DNA of 64,000 nt, taken from contig NW_001798955.1 of assembly GCF_000165425.1 (NCBI RefSeq), positions 248,001-312,000 of the forward strand. Reading direction: 5' to 3'. This document shows positions 37,427 to 49,794 of this stretch, one piece after another. Both the position numbers and the translations under genes were made by a program. Origin of the DNA: Paramecium tetraurelia (Eukaryota > Ciliophora > Oligohymenophorea > Peniculida > Parameciidae). The notes below the pieces were generated by a model. That model was not told the origin of the DNA and made no database searches. It saw only the letters and a program-made list of their open reading frames with translations. Every line of letters starts with the position of its first letter. Position 1 is the stretch's first letter.

Positions 37427-38358
37427 ATGTTCTTTTTTATCATTGGATCAGCCACAATAGCTTTTATTGTATTCAGAATTTTAGAAGAAATCTATAAGTG
37501 CTTACAACCCTTTCCAAATATATAAGCTAAGTATGGCAAAGACTGTTGGGCAGTTGTAACAGGGGCATCTGATGGGATTGGAAAAGGCTATTGCCAAGTT
37601 TTGGCTTAATAAAATGTGAACATTTGCATGCTTGTCAGAAATGAGGAGAAGGCTAAAAAGTTGATTGAGGAGTTAAGTAAGGGATCAACCTCAAAGTTTA
37701 AGATAGTTGTGGTTGATTTTAACAACTCTTTGGAGGAAGGATTTTTTGATAGAGTATACAAATAGATTGAAAATTTGGATATAGGATTGCTAATAAATAA
37801 TGTTGGAGTATCACATGTTTAAATATAATATTAATATTGTAGACAAGACCATTAGAGAAATACAATGACAATGAACTAAGAGAAATGATTACAGTTAATT
37901 GTTTCCCCATTGTATTTTTGACAAAGAAGATAATTCCTAAAATGCTTTAGAGAACAAAATCTGCAATAATTAATTTATCATCATTCGCTGGAAGAGTCCC
38001 TCTGCCTTATCATTAAACATATGCTGCAACCAAAGCATTTGATGATTTCTTTTCAAGATCAATAGCACTTGAATATACAAATATTGATATTATGGCACAT
38101 AGACCAATGTATGTAACAACAGCAATGACAAATTTCAAGAAAGGACAAGGAGCTATATCACCAATTTAGTCTGCCAAAGGAGCATTGTAATTAAATTATA
38201 TGTAGTATAATAGACAACGATTGGGATTAGAATATTCTACTCATGGACACATTCTACATAGAATTCAGGGATTTTTCGGTGCTGTTGTTGTACCATCATT
38301 CTTAAGAAATAAATTAGTGAAAAAAGAATTGAAAAAATTAGTAAGAAAATATTTGTGA
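37427..38358 (+). CDS. Very-long-chain 3-oxoacyl-CoA reductase (HSD17B12/KAR-like), copy 2
   Basis: 292 aa, two introns (26 and 27 nt; the first, GTTTAAATA...TTGTAG, sits at the same place as the intron of copy 1). TGASDGIG loop, LINNVGVS, INLSSFAG and YAATK catalytic residues are intact. Very similar to copy 1 along the length (for example IYKCLQPFPN and CWAVVTGA), but the N-terminal TM differs and copy 2 has an extra intron near the C-terminus. Local duplication, old enough for clear divergence. Both appear functional. Confidence 0.93.
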
Positions 38359-38454
38359 AATGAATAATATATATATTAAAATTAATATTTATGTGTTTAT
38401 AAGTGAAATAAATAATTAGGTTTTTGAGGAATAATAAATTAATTAATATTATTA

Positions 38455-40864
38455 ATGGATTAGGACTAGAATCTATTGACTTTAGTGGTTTAAATAATAT
38501 ATACAAATAATGAGAGACATCTAAACTGTGCGTTTTTAGATCAAGATCGAAGAATGATTGAAGTGTGTGAATTTCAAGACAATGAACATTTTAGTGTGTT
38601 TGAGTGTCTGGTTCTTTAAGTAAATCCAAGTAATGATAAATTTAATACTTTCAGATGGATAGGATGCTAAATTAACAGTGTTGATATAAATGCCCGAGTT
38701 AGAGAGTGAGAATAGAAAAGTGCGGGATATTTTAGAATAGTGTGAATTTGAAGTAATTGAAAAAAACAAAAAAGATTTTTCAGAAATTAATCTTTCCAAT
38801 CTAAACAAGGTCTTGAAGAAGAATTTTAACACATGCAGAGTTGAAGAGTAGATTTGCACTCAATGTATTCAATGTTTATTAGAACATACTCGTCTTTACA
38901 AAGATGACACAAATACTTAAAAATTTAATATAGGATTACTTAACTTACATAAATTTATGAGGTTAGACTTGGCAGCCATCAATGCCTTAATGATATTCCC
39001 AAAGCAAGGCATAAAATAATTTGACAGTGGAAACAATGCTAGCACTTTAGTTGATTATTTGGATAGATGTATTACTCAAATGGGAAAAAGATGTTTAAGA
39101 AGATGGATCAAAATGCCATTATAATCAATACAAGAAATCAATTAAAGATTGAATATAGTCGAGTACTTGTATTAGAACTCTTCCTTCAGATAATTTTTAA
39201 ATGAAGACTTTTTAAAAAGAATACCTGATTTAGACAAGTTATATGCCAAATTCTATAAGGTGGCAAGTGATAAGAGGAATAATGCTAATCTTAGTGATTG
39301 TGTTAAAGTTTACTAATTAATCCAAAAAATCAAAGACATAATCAAAAGAGTCAATCAAGAAATGTATTAGAGTCAAAATTCCATACTTTAAGAGATATTT
39401 CTTAAACCTTTTGAAGAAAACTTAAGTGATTTCGAGAAATTGGAAGAAATGATTGAGAAATCCATTGATTTAAGCAAAGCTTACACTGGTGAATTTATTG
39501 TAAATCCTAGATTTTCTGAGAAATTAATGTAACTTAGTAAAAACATTACATAATGTATGAATGACATTGAAAATGTAAGGCTAGACACTGAAACAGAATT
39601 AGGAATCACTGTTACTCTAATTGAGTCTGGAACATATACCTATATTTTTGAAGCTAAAAAACAAAGTGCTGATGAAGCTTTTAGAAAAAATCCTAAAAAA
39701 TATAAGACTATTTCTGTGAAGAATAGAGCTCTAACCTTTACAGTAGAGAAGCTACAGTCAACTGTTGCTGATTATGTTCATTTTAGAGATCTTTATTAAG
39801 AAGTTCAATAGGAAAAAGTATAAGAAATTTTGAAAATTGTTTGTTCTTACTATCCCGTTATGGAATAAGCATCAAGACTGATATCAGAAATAGATGTCTT
39901 ATCAGCATTTGCATCAGTAGCTAGAAATGCTCCAAGAGCATTTGTCAGACCAATATTTACCGAGAAAAAGGAGATTTTATTAAAAGAATCTAGACATCCA
40001 TTGTTAGAAGCAATAGATTCTACCTGTATTGTAAATGATCTTGAAATGGATAGAAAATCATCAAGATTGCATATAATAACAGGACCCAATATGGGTGGAA
40101 AATCTACTTACATTAGGTAAATTGCCATTTGTGTGTTGCTGGCACATATTGGTTGTTTTGTGCCTTGCACTACTGCAGTTGTACCTGTAATAGATGCCAT
40201 AATCACAAGAGTAGGAGCAAGTGATGTTTAGACCAAAGGTATTAGTACTTTTATGAGTGAAATGCTTGAAGCAAGTTGTATGTTGAAAACTGCAAAACCT
40301 GATTCCTTAATAATAATTGATGAATTAGGAAGAGGAACATCCACTTCTGAAGGATTTGGAATTGCTTGGGCCATTGCTGAACATATAGCAAAATAAATAT
40401 AATCTTATTGTTTATTTGCAACTCACTTTCATGAAATGACACTTATGGAACATGAAATTACTGGAGTAAAAAATTATTATGTAAGTTGTGTCACAGAAGA
40501 TGATAAAATTACCATGGAATATAGGGTTAGATATGGAGCTGTAGATAGGAGTTATGGATTATTGGTTGCTCAAATGTTAAAGTTTCCAAAGGAGGTTATT
40601 GACGATGCTAAATAAAAGGCAATAGAATTGGAAACATTCGAACATAATCTAGAATCAAATTTTATTGATGAAGAAGTCCCGATCTTTAATAATATTGATG
40701 ATGAACTTCAATACAAGGTTAGAAATAGTACACTTCAAGCAAAAGAGAGAGTGATCAAGGAGGCAGAAAAGTGGAAAAATGAGTTAACAAATGAAAAGAA
40801 TCCTTAAAAAAGAAAAGAAATAATTGAAAAAAGGAAACAAATCATACTAAAATTATTAAAATGA
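38455..40864 (+). CDS. MSH2: DNA mismatch repair ATPase MSH2, lacking domain I
   Basis: 794 aa, one 25-nt intron (GTAATGATAA...CTTTCAG). Lever/clamp and ATPase regions align with MSH2 throughout: LDLAAINAL, the WIKMPLQS block, Walker [18 protein letters not shown], Walker [19 protein letters not shown], and the C-terminal DAKQKAIELE helix. MSH2 pairs with MSH6 or MSH3 to detect mismatches. The protein starts near residue 155 of ordinary MSH2: the first recognisable match is [16 protein letters not shown] (human VGYVDS..RKLGLCEF), so the N-terminal MutS domain I is absent. Only 96 bp separate this ATG from the previous gene's stop, so there is no room for it upstream. Confidence 0.9.
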
Positions 40865-40979
40865 GATTAAATTCAGTTTTTCATATTCATAATTTATAAA
40901 TTTATTTATTATCGATAAACAATAAATAATAATGTTATGCAAATAATGAAATAAAATATAATATTGATATTTCATCTGG

Positions 40980-42999
40980 TCAATTGTTAGCTGTTAAGAC
41001 ATAGCTTTATTAATTTGTTTAAAGGAATTTGTATTGATATTCTTCGATGCATTTTTGGTTCTCAGTGTATTCAATGGTTTTTCCTAGATATTAATATTAT
41101 TGAATACCATTATAATCCATTTCATCAAAAAGAATCACTTTAGCACCAGCTGGGACTTGAATTGACTTGATTTTGCTTGGATATTTAGCTAATTGGAAGT
41201 TAGGTAAGTCTTCACACATGTTAAATGATTTTCCTATGTAATTTATAGAAAATAATAATTACCTGTATAATTGCATTCTGTATAAAGAGTGGCACAAGCA
41301 TCTGGTTTTTCATAATAGAGTTTAAATCCTTTAAGTGCAAATGAAGCATTGTCATTGTTTTTTCCAATAGTGGTTGATATAAGTAAATCCAAAGTGGGTG
41401 TTTCATGTCCAATAACAAAATCAACAATAGCATAATTTTCAAATCCATCTCCTCCACAAATATCAGCAAGTCCAGGATCTCCAAATCCAAATGTTCTTTA
41501 CCAAACATTTAATCCATCAACTTTTAACAAAATAATCTTCTCCATTCCAATTATCAATCTTCCATGCTTCAAATGCAATTCTAATTCTTTTATGAGCAGG
41601 TAAATTGAATTTTCTAGTGATTTTAGCATCTTTTCCAGTCTTATCAAAACCACCAAAGAATTTGAATTCTCCACATTGTGTTGTAAAATCTGGTCCATTT
41701 TTACCATCAGCAACTTTCCAATCTGCATTAGCTGTCCAACCTGCTCCTTAGAATTCTGAAGTGAATTCAACCCAATCTCCTTTCAATACACAACCAGATC
41801 CATTTCCATCTTCTGGGTCCAATAATACGTAAGGAGAAACACAAGCTGTACAATCTTCAACACTTGGTCCAGTACATGTTGCACAATTGCTTGAACATTA
41901 TGCAACATACAATTGGAATTATCTAATACCCCATGATGCTTATTTGGATGACTTCTTGATTGTGGATGTCCATTTAACAAGAGCAGCACCATAATTATGT
42001 GGAGTTTCAAAGTTAACATTAATAATCTTTTCTGTTCCATCAACACCTCCTGGACTGATCTTATCGCAAATGAAGAATTCCTTATCCTCTACTTAAGCAA
42101 CATTTTATTTCCATTTTTCTTGATTATCAATAGACAAAACTGCATTATCATTATCCCAATTATCAATCTTCCAAAATTATGCTATCACCTTAATTCTATA
42201 ATGTGGAACAAGTTTATCAAAGATTTTTTAGATTGATACATTATTACCAAAATTGCCAGGACCACCAATAATTGGAATTCCTACACAAGTGCTTGATTTA
42301 ATGACAGTTGAAGATCCTTTTGCAGTCCATCCATCAGCATCTATATTCTTTATCCAACTTGATGATACTGGCACCCACATTTAACAAACAATAGCATCTG
42401 GTCCAAGACATGTACCACATTCAGCTGGACATGGCAAATAGGATAATTTCAATTTTCTAATACCCCAAGACATCTAAAGATTTGTAATTATTATACTTTA
42501 TCTGCAGTCTTATCAGCGGAAGATGCAAATGCAATAAATAATGCTGCATGATTATGAGTTATTGTTTAATCAACTGAGAATGAATTCACATTGCCCCCTG
42601 CTGGAGTTGCGCATCTCTTTGTTCCATCACTTCCAGTCCACATAGTTTCCCAAAGGTAATTATCCAAATAAAAAAATTATCTTTGAGTGTCCCATGCATC
42701 AAATCTAAAATTAATGAATTGTTATACTTCCAGACTTCAACTTATACTTTAATCTAAAAATGTGGAGGCAATTAAAATTGTCTGGTCACTATGGCTCCTT
42801 TACCAAATGCCTTAGGTCCTCCAAATACAGCTGCATCTGAACAAGTAAAGAAATTATCAGTTTAAGCTTTTGAAATTTATCCTTGTATTGTCCATCCATC
42901 TAATTAACCTACGTCTGCATTAGAAAATGCAGAGTAAAATTCAACGAATTCTTGCGATGTTGCAAGCATCACAAAAATTGCAATCACGATGAATCTCAT
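40980..42999 (-). CDS. Secreted Cys-rich repeat protein with C-terminal beta/gamma-crystallin-like motif; frameshifted
   Basis: About 647 aa if one frameshift is allowed; three introns (23, 23 and 29 nt). Signal peptide MRFIVIAIFVMLATSQ. Three repeats of about 180 residues, each ending in a beta-sandwich half (KIDNWDNDNAV, KIDNWNGEDYF) and separated by Cys knots, CPAECGTCLGP and CSSNCATCTGP, of furin/EGF-like spacing. The last 60 residues carry VILFDEMDYNG, like a beta/gamma-crystallin Ca-binding turn. In repeat 3 an extra A in the run at 41522-41525 (GTTAAAAGTT where repeat logic expects GTTAAAGTT) breaks the frame; both halves are otherwise intact. Likely a surface or secreted protein. Confidence 0.7.
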
Positions 43000-43042
43000 T
43001 TATATAAAATAATATTCAAAAACGCATAATTTTTTAATTTAT

Positions 43043-45735
43043 TCATACACCATAAACATTCATCATTTTCATCCTAAATCCATTTGGCAAGTCATCACTA
43101 CTAAACATACTATCAAATTTCTGTTAGCCAAATGACTATTACAATTCTTATAATATATTAATAAAAAGAGGCTTAATTGAAGGAAACTCTGTTGAAGCTA
43201 CGATACAATAAACAAAATATTTGATATCGTTTATTACTCTTCCTGGATACATTTTCACTATATTGATCAAGATCCTAATTTTAATGACAGTCTTACCTAA
43301 AAGATTCCTCCTTGTATTCATCTAACGATTAACTCTTTATTTAGCTAAGAATCAAGCAAACTCTCTTAAAGAAATTAGGAATGAATTCTTCAATTGACTA
43401 AATATGTGACCCAGCAATCCTGCATATTGCAATACATAAATTTTAAGCGATGGATTTTGGGAATTTTGGTTCATTTATTATTTTTATTAGTTTCTCCATT
43501 ACTGCATTAAAAATCACTGTAATTTAAGAAGGATCTTTTATAGCTAATTCTCCCAATGCCCATGCAGCATTATTCGAAGTAGCCAAAAATAGTTTAGAAG
43601 GATCAATACTGATTGACTAAGCATAGATGTATTCATTTCTAAATATTATATATTTTCTTACAATATAATAGCAATATTGACATTCTTAAAAATTGCATAG
43701 CAATCCTTTATTAAATCACCTATTAGAGATAGTGCATATTGCTTAACATCAGTTTCTGAATCTTACAATGCAAGATCAACAATTTACAAAAACGATTAAT
43801 CACATAACTCTAAGAATCTTTCTTTTGTGATGTTGATAATCTTTATACACAAATCAAAGGATCTTTTTAGAATTTCCTTTTATTAATATAAATATCTTGT
43901 CTTCCCATTCTTTATTGATTAAACATAACCATTCATTGATTATATAGTTGCTTGATAAATGATTGGAATATAGTTTATAGCTCTCTATCCAAATTTTTCA
44001 ACTGCTTCTGCCAAACATTCTATCAATATGCGATTTATTAATACCATAAAGAGGACATATGTTATAGTCATTCAAGTCAACTAAATTACTGATCAATTTA
44101 GTCATTATTAAATCTATTAATTCTTAATTCTCAATAGTTTCACATTCAGCCAATATTGTGGTTATTGATTAATAAATGTATAATAATACTCCTCCTTTTT
44201 AAGACAAGGCTTTCAAGTACACTTAGAACAAATCTAATAAGTAGGGTTGTAATATAAAGAATGCATCTTTTGACAAGGAATTCAATGCAGAACAGGCAGA
44301 TTCCTTTACTATTCTATGGGATATAATTAAGTATATTTATACATTGACTAATTTTCGATAGAGATCAATAATAATTTTAGATAGGATTAAATAAACTAAG
44401 TCTCGTTGATGGCTACTGTTTTAATCCACTCATTATATTATGAGAATGTCCATAATGTAGAAGCATATATATATTCATTTTGTTGGTTCTTTTCATTAAA
44501 CAAAGCCATTAAAATATTGGGTACAAGATTGCCATGATTTTCCATTATTTTCTCTGCAAATACTCCTAGACATAAAACAGCAATTTCTTGTTGTTTCCAA
44601 TCTTATTATTATTGCAATTGATCAATAATTTATAAGACAATTGGAACAACAATTTTATCATAAAATTCAATTAATTTTTTGAGCAACAAATTCGACACTG
44701 ATCTCAATGAATATTCACCTAAAGTCTTCTCTTCTTCCTATTCTTCATCTTCAGCCTTACCACTTTAACTGTAAACATTGGAGAATGTGGGTTGTATGGC
44801 TATTTAATCAGCTCTAGTGATTGCTAGATTTAGTATTACAGGTTATAATATTTTTTGTAAATAGGGCTCAAGTAAATGAGTTTATTCATAATCTTCTGCA
44901 TCATCAATTGTTAGAAAATCAGTTAAACACAATTCTACAAATCTTACAACTTCCTTGTCTTAATCCTACAATGATTAAACACATGCCATTATAACTAAAT
45001 TCATCTATTTTATTTTATCTCGTTTAGTCTCTATTAGAGCTTGAATACCCTAAAAGCACTTCAATCTTATTTATTATTCTGGAGATTATGTTCCAGTAAT
45101 CAAAATTTTAATGTAACAATCAATGTATTGACTTAATGAGGGAGGCATAAAGAAAATATTATAGTTTAAAAAATTTAATGAATTTACAACCACCTATGTG
45201 TTCTAATGTTCAACTAAGGTAATGAATTTCAAAAGTAATTGATCGATTAATTGCAATCCTGAATCTGTTCCATAATAATTTATGTTTTCAGAATTGAATT
45301 TGAGATCCTCAATTATTTTTGATAAACAATCAGTTGCAATGACTGGATCAGTGTCTATCAATTTAACTAAATATTCCATCATTAGATTGCTATCTATGAT
45401 TAGTATGATGTTTGCTTACTTTTAATTCCATTTCTAACTACAACCTCTGGGACAATAATAATAAAGGCTTGTCTCATAATTTGAACACTCAAATCAACTT
45501 GCACTAACATTTGCTATAATTATTCAGGCAATGCGACGCAATTTTTGATGGCACTTTTTAATATCACAGCAGCCCTATATCTAATTTCTGGTTCATAATT
45601 TCCAATTATCACAGAACATAAATGAATTAAAAATTAAATGTCTTAACTCAACTCCTAAGCTCTTCTATATACTTATTTTTAAATCTAATTGTCTGGTTAG
45701 GCTGACCATTATATTAATTCAATTATTTAATCCAT
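43043..45735 (-). CDS. Transportin / importin-beta-2-like nuclear import receptor
   Basis: 855 aa with five introns (26, 29, 25, 23, 22 nt). HEAT-repeat helices throughout; the most telling are IVKESACSALNSL and, near the C-terminus, SNNAAWALGELAIK (family: NNATWAIGEISI..), followed by a helix ending in a repeat with P..I....LC....R. These patterns are those of transportin (karyopherin beta-2), which imports PY-NLS cargo such as hnRNPs and ribosomal proteins. An acidic loop (KAEDEEQEEEK) sits in the middle, as in transportin HEAT 8. Starts 20 bp after the DIM1 stop on the same strand. Confidence 0.85.
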
Positions 45736-45755
45736 AATTAAATATATATTAATTA

Positions 45756-46210
45756 TCAATATTTGTATTTGGTTGAATAATCCTTTGGAGCAACAACTAA
45801 ACCCTTGCCTTTTCTAGCACCTCGATAAATGATTTCCACGATATCTATGAATTCCTGCTTATCATTCATAGCCCAATTTATTTTATTGTTATTCCCTGTT
45901 CCCAAATCAATCATCATGTGTTTGTTTCTGTAAAAAAACATCACCGTCACTGGATCATATAGTTCATACATCGTATTGAAATCAGGCACTTTAGTGATAT
46001 CAACTAAATAAACAGCTGCAAACTTTTTTATTTTTTCAGCAGATTTATAGAGGATTTCATCCATTTGCATACATTAGGGATCCCTAAATTGGTATTAATA
46101 CCTGATTACCAATCATGTCCAAAACGAATGATAACTAGTTTCTCTTCTTCATCCAAGATTGCCTGATCAACTTGCCAACCGTTATTTAAATGAGGTAGAA
46201 GGTAAGACAT
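45756..46210 (-). CDS. DIM1: U5 snRNP protein DIM1 (TXNL4A, 15 kDa)
   Basis: 142 aa, exactly the family length, after one 26-nt intron. MSYLLPHLNNGWQVDQAIL, then IRFGHDWDPQCMQMDE, VYLVDITKVPDFN, MYELYDPVTVMFF, MIDLGTGNNNKINWA and the C-terminal RGARKGKGLVVAPKDYSTKY are nearly invariant in DIM1. Thioredoxin-like fold without a redox CxxC; it is a core component of the U5 and tri-snRNP needed for pre-mRNA splicing. The intron splits W of HDW, which is restored on splicing. Confidence 0.98.
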
Positions 46211-46246
46211 TTTTAAATTGTTAGTTATAAATTATTAAAAATTAGG

Positions 46247-48316
46247 TCATTTTTTATTTACTTTTTTTTCTCTCTATTCTTAATTTTTCATAAAAGCCAC
46301 CAAAATTTGTTACTCTCTTTATTTCTTCTCAGCTTCAATCTTCCTAATGGCATTTAATCCATCATTTTCCTTCCTTATTGTGCTAGGAGAACTTTGTTCA
46401 ATTGAGGTATTTAAGACAGCCTTTGTTGATTATTTTATTGCTTTAATTTGTTAAGCTTTATATGATTAACTATAGGACTGAATCTCTAATGACGGTCTGG
46501 CTGCAATCAAGTTTTTTTGTTTGGATAATAATAATGGAGTTTGATTATTAGATTGATTGGTATTAATGGCAGGAGATTAATTAGTTTATGTCGCTGTCTG
46601 TAAATTTTAGGTTTTTTATTGATTAATCAATTATTTAAATAATTTCTACTAATTGGGAACTGATTGTGAATGATCTTATATGGTATTGATATTATTTTGA
46701 TTGTGTTTTGGCGGTTTCTCATCAGCTTAATTTTATTATTCTTATTATTTATTGCTATTTTACTGTTTCTTTTATTGAACTTTTAACAATGATTCCTCCT
46801 TCTTTATTTTCTCTGCACTAGTTATTAAATATTCCTGCAAATAATAGTCATCTTCCTTATCTGATAAGTCTTAAGCAAGTAATAACTCTTTTGGATCAAA
46901 CTCTTTAGATACATTCCCTAAATCTTCCCATTTAATAAGATTGTTGGGTTTCTCCTTTTGCTTTTGTAAATTTTTAACTGAGTTTTTGGGTTTCTCTTAT
47001 AGTGAAATATTATTAGGATTTGTGACAGGAGGTTCGTATTTATAACTTTCAGCTCTTGGTTTAGGTTTTGCTGGTAGAACCAATCTGCGAGAACACAGCT
47101 TTTCTTAAGTCAGGACTTCACTTTGATCTTTGCTGTTGAATGGTTTTCCTACCACAACCATCTTTTTCCGATATATCTTGGGATCATTAATTCCTAGATA
47201 ATCATAGAATGCTCTCAAAGAGTTGTCTACTGGGAATATGATATCGGCGATCTTTATTAAAGCCAACAAGAATTCTTAATAAGTTAATTCTTATATATTT
47301 GAACACTTTTTAAAGATCTCCACTAAGATTAACTTTGTAACAACAAAATTTTCTTTCTCTTTATGTTTGTATTTGATTTTATTGATTGGCTTATTTGCAC
47401 CCTATCCAGTATGTTGATAGACAAAATCATTGTTTATTTCCAAATCTATTAATTCGAAATCTTTACAAAAATACATAAATTTTTACAATGTCATAACTTA
47501 CTGAATCTAATGAAGTTGATCAAAGGTATTTTATTTATTTGAAGTTTGAGCTTATCTTGAATAAAATTTATAAATTTCCTTTGTATTTGCCTCTACTATT
47601 TTTTCATAACTTCTTTCATTGTCTTACTATGATAATTGCTAAGGTTTGATCATTGGCTTATTTAATTAATAAGGATCATCTGTTGAAAGTTAAGGTGATC
47701 TTGTTTTGGGTGATTTAATAACTTATTTGAATTTATCCATAACCTCCTAAGTTCTTAGCATTTTATCATTACTTTAAATTTCTTCTTCATTCTATTTGAT
47801 TTCTGTGATTTCAGTTGATACTTATTTTAGGATGATATTTGATTAATTTTCCTCTCTTGCAATTCGGGTAGGTTTATTACTTTGATCGTCAGATTTCTTA
47901 CTTTAATTATTCTCTGGTAGATCTTAAAATACTTAGTCTTCAGGATTTTCCAGCATTTTGGATTGATCTTATTGAAATGTTTGCTCTATCTCCTCATTGC
48001 CTTAATCTTATGTATTAGATTAATCAGCCTAATTCTCTCTTTGGTTAAATGAATCTTGATCATTCTGACTCTAGCTCAATTCATCATATTCATCTTGTTT
48101 TTCTTAATCATTGCTTTAAAGTAAAGGTTCATTTTTATTTGAAGCCGAACTTTTTCTTTTAAGTTACAAACCATTTACTGCCTGAGATTAAACTGTTTAA
48201 TCACTTCTTTTTTATGAATGAAAACTTTCAGGATATAACGCAGATCCATTAGAATTTTGATGGTTATGATTTTATTAAGATCCTTGGGAATCTTGAACCT
48301 CAGATTAGTTATCCAT
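46247..48316 (-). CDS. Q/N-rich protein with a p25-alpha/EF-hand-like middle domain
   Basis: A single 689-codon open frame without introns, only closed by TGA at 46247-46249, and dense in TAA/TAG glutamines. The first 240 residues and last 270 are Gln/Asn/Ser/Lys-rich disordered sequence. A folded segment at about 275-390 reads MTLQKFMYFCKDFELIDLEIN, VVTKLILVEIFKKCSN and LTYQEFLLALIKIADIIFP; this FxxFCKDF...FxEALxxIA pattern is like p25-alpha/TPPP or other calmodulin-like domains without Ca-binding loops. Gene is divergent from the TMEM69-like gene (180 bp). Confidence 0.7.
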
Positions 48317-48496
48317 ATTAATTTATTAATAATAATTTGGAATATTTATTACATAATTTCAAAGCTTTTTAATCTATTTTGTTGTTTGGTTTTGTATATT
48401 CTAATCTTCCAACAACTTTTGAATTAATTAATCTATTGGATCCAACACTATTGACTATCTGAATTTTAATTTGTGTAATTAATTTTATTATCAATC

Positions 48497-49298
48497 ATGT
48501 AAAAAATATTAAGAACCTTAAATCCTTTGTATAGATTCTCAACAAAAAAGGCCTAGAGAATTTAAAATAAAATCCAGGACGTCAAGGATCAAGAGTCGAC
48601 TTCAACCTTAGAGAGTGTGGCTGAATAGAACACATTTACTGATGAATAAATGGTCAAGATTATTGAAGATAGAAGGCAATTTATTAAGGAATTGACCCAA
48701 GAGACTAAAGCCCCTAGAGAGGTTAAATATATTACAATTGCTACTTTGAGTCCTTTACTTTTATTATCATCAGCCACATTATATTCGTGTATAAATCCAG
48801 CCTATGCAATCTATACAGGATAATTAATGCATGCAACAATAAAATATGCATCGATCAATGTGGCATTTTAAGTATAAATCCATTTAGATTTCTTAATAGT
48901 CTGGGATTCATTGGGGATTCGCAATGTCTCAACATGAAACCTAGTTGGATTGGCTCAACAGTTCCTCTGAGGCTCGAACCACCTTCTTTTTGGCCTCCAT
49001 TCCTATAATAGGAGCCATTCTAATATCTTAATATTTTTTATATGGGAATAATGATAACATTTAATCCATTTCAGCTATCATTGGAACTGCTATCTTGAAC
49101 CTAAGTATATTCAATTAATAATTATTAGTGGTAACTGGTTTGGACATTAGAGCAAGAAGTTATACACCTGGGTGGTTTTTGAAAAATAAATTGTTTTATT
49201 CCTTTGGATTTAATGTAGCATTGATACCATTAATATACTGTGTGTTTCTTTATGGAGACAATTTCAAAAATAAGGAAAGTATTTATAGAGTATAATGA
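48497..49298 (+). CDS. TMEM69/DUF3429-like mitochondrial membrane protein
   Basis: 257 aa, one 28-nt intron. Presequence MQKILRTLNPLYRFSTKKAQR. Five hydrophobic segments, beginning VKYITIATLSPLLLLSSATL. After the first there is AYAIYTGQLMHATIKYASINVAF then SGIHWGFAMSQHE, the AAxxLSFLGGIxWG motif of DUF3429 (TMEM69). Later ARSYTPGWFLKNK is the typical YP.WY.. turn. The intron falls just before SGIHWG and skips three stop-free but frame-shifting bases. Function unknown in any organism; inner mitochondrial membrane localisation is inferred. Confidence 0.8.
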
Positions 49299-49340
49299 TT
49301 TTTAATATAATATAACAGATTATTTTAAAATGTATGTCAG

Positions 49341-49653
49341 TCATTATTGCTTATTAATTGCGTCGAATAACAATTATATAGATTAGGCTAGTTGAGAGTT
49401 GGGATTTTGCTCATTTATTTGTTGTATGGCTTTTAACTTCTTGAAATATTCGTTTCTCTCTCTCATCAATAATATATATTGTTTCTTTAACTCGCTCTCG
49501 TCTCTATCCACGCACTATCAATTAAATAGTCGAGAATACTTCTTTCAAACTTTATAATTTGCCCAGTTTTCTTAAAACAGCCATTGAATTTTCGTCGTTC
49601 TATTCTTATAGTTCCTAAATGTATTATGGAATTAATTTCCACTTTTAACTCAT
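49341..49653 (-). CDS. Small coiled-coil protein
   Basis: 95 aa, one 25-nt intron (GTATTCTCGAC...GATAG). MSQKWKLIPQYIQELQEQNDE, then a heptad-rich stretch (VLRKLGKLQSLKECVDRDE, KKQYILLMRERNEYFKKL) and LAQSIQLLFDAINKQQ at the end. An alternative frame starting at 49722 (MNYINLYILIGVVLF) lacks any coherent continuation. Composition and heptads support the chosen frame; family unknown. Confidence 0.55.
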
Positions 49654-49794
49654 TAATTTATTAAATAAATGTTTCACAGACAAATAAAACGACCCCAATC
49701 AGTATGTATAAATTAATATAATTCATGAATCTAGGCAATCAAATATGAACCCTAGGGATATAAATAAAAGTCAACAAATGAATGTTAAATTTTA

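Noticed and set aside
40984..42236. Standard-code ORFs of 60-95 aa on the minus strand.
   Set aside because: They are out-of-frame shadows of the secreted repeat gene, except that one continues the frame after the A-run shift.
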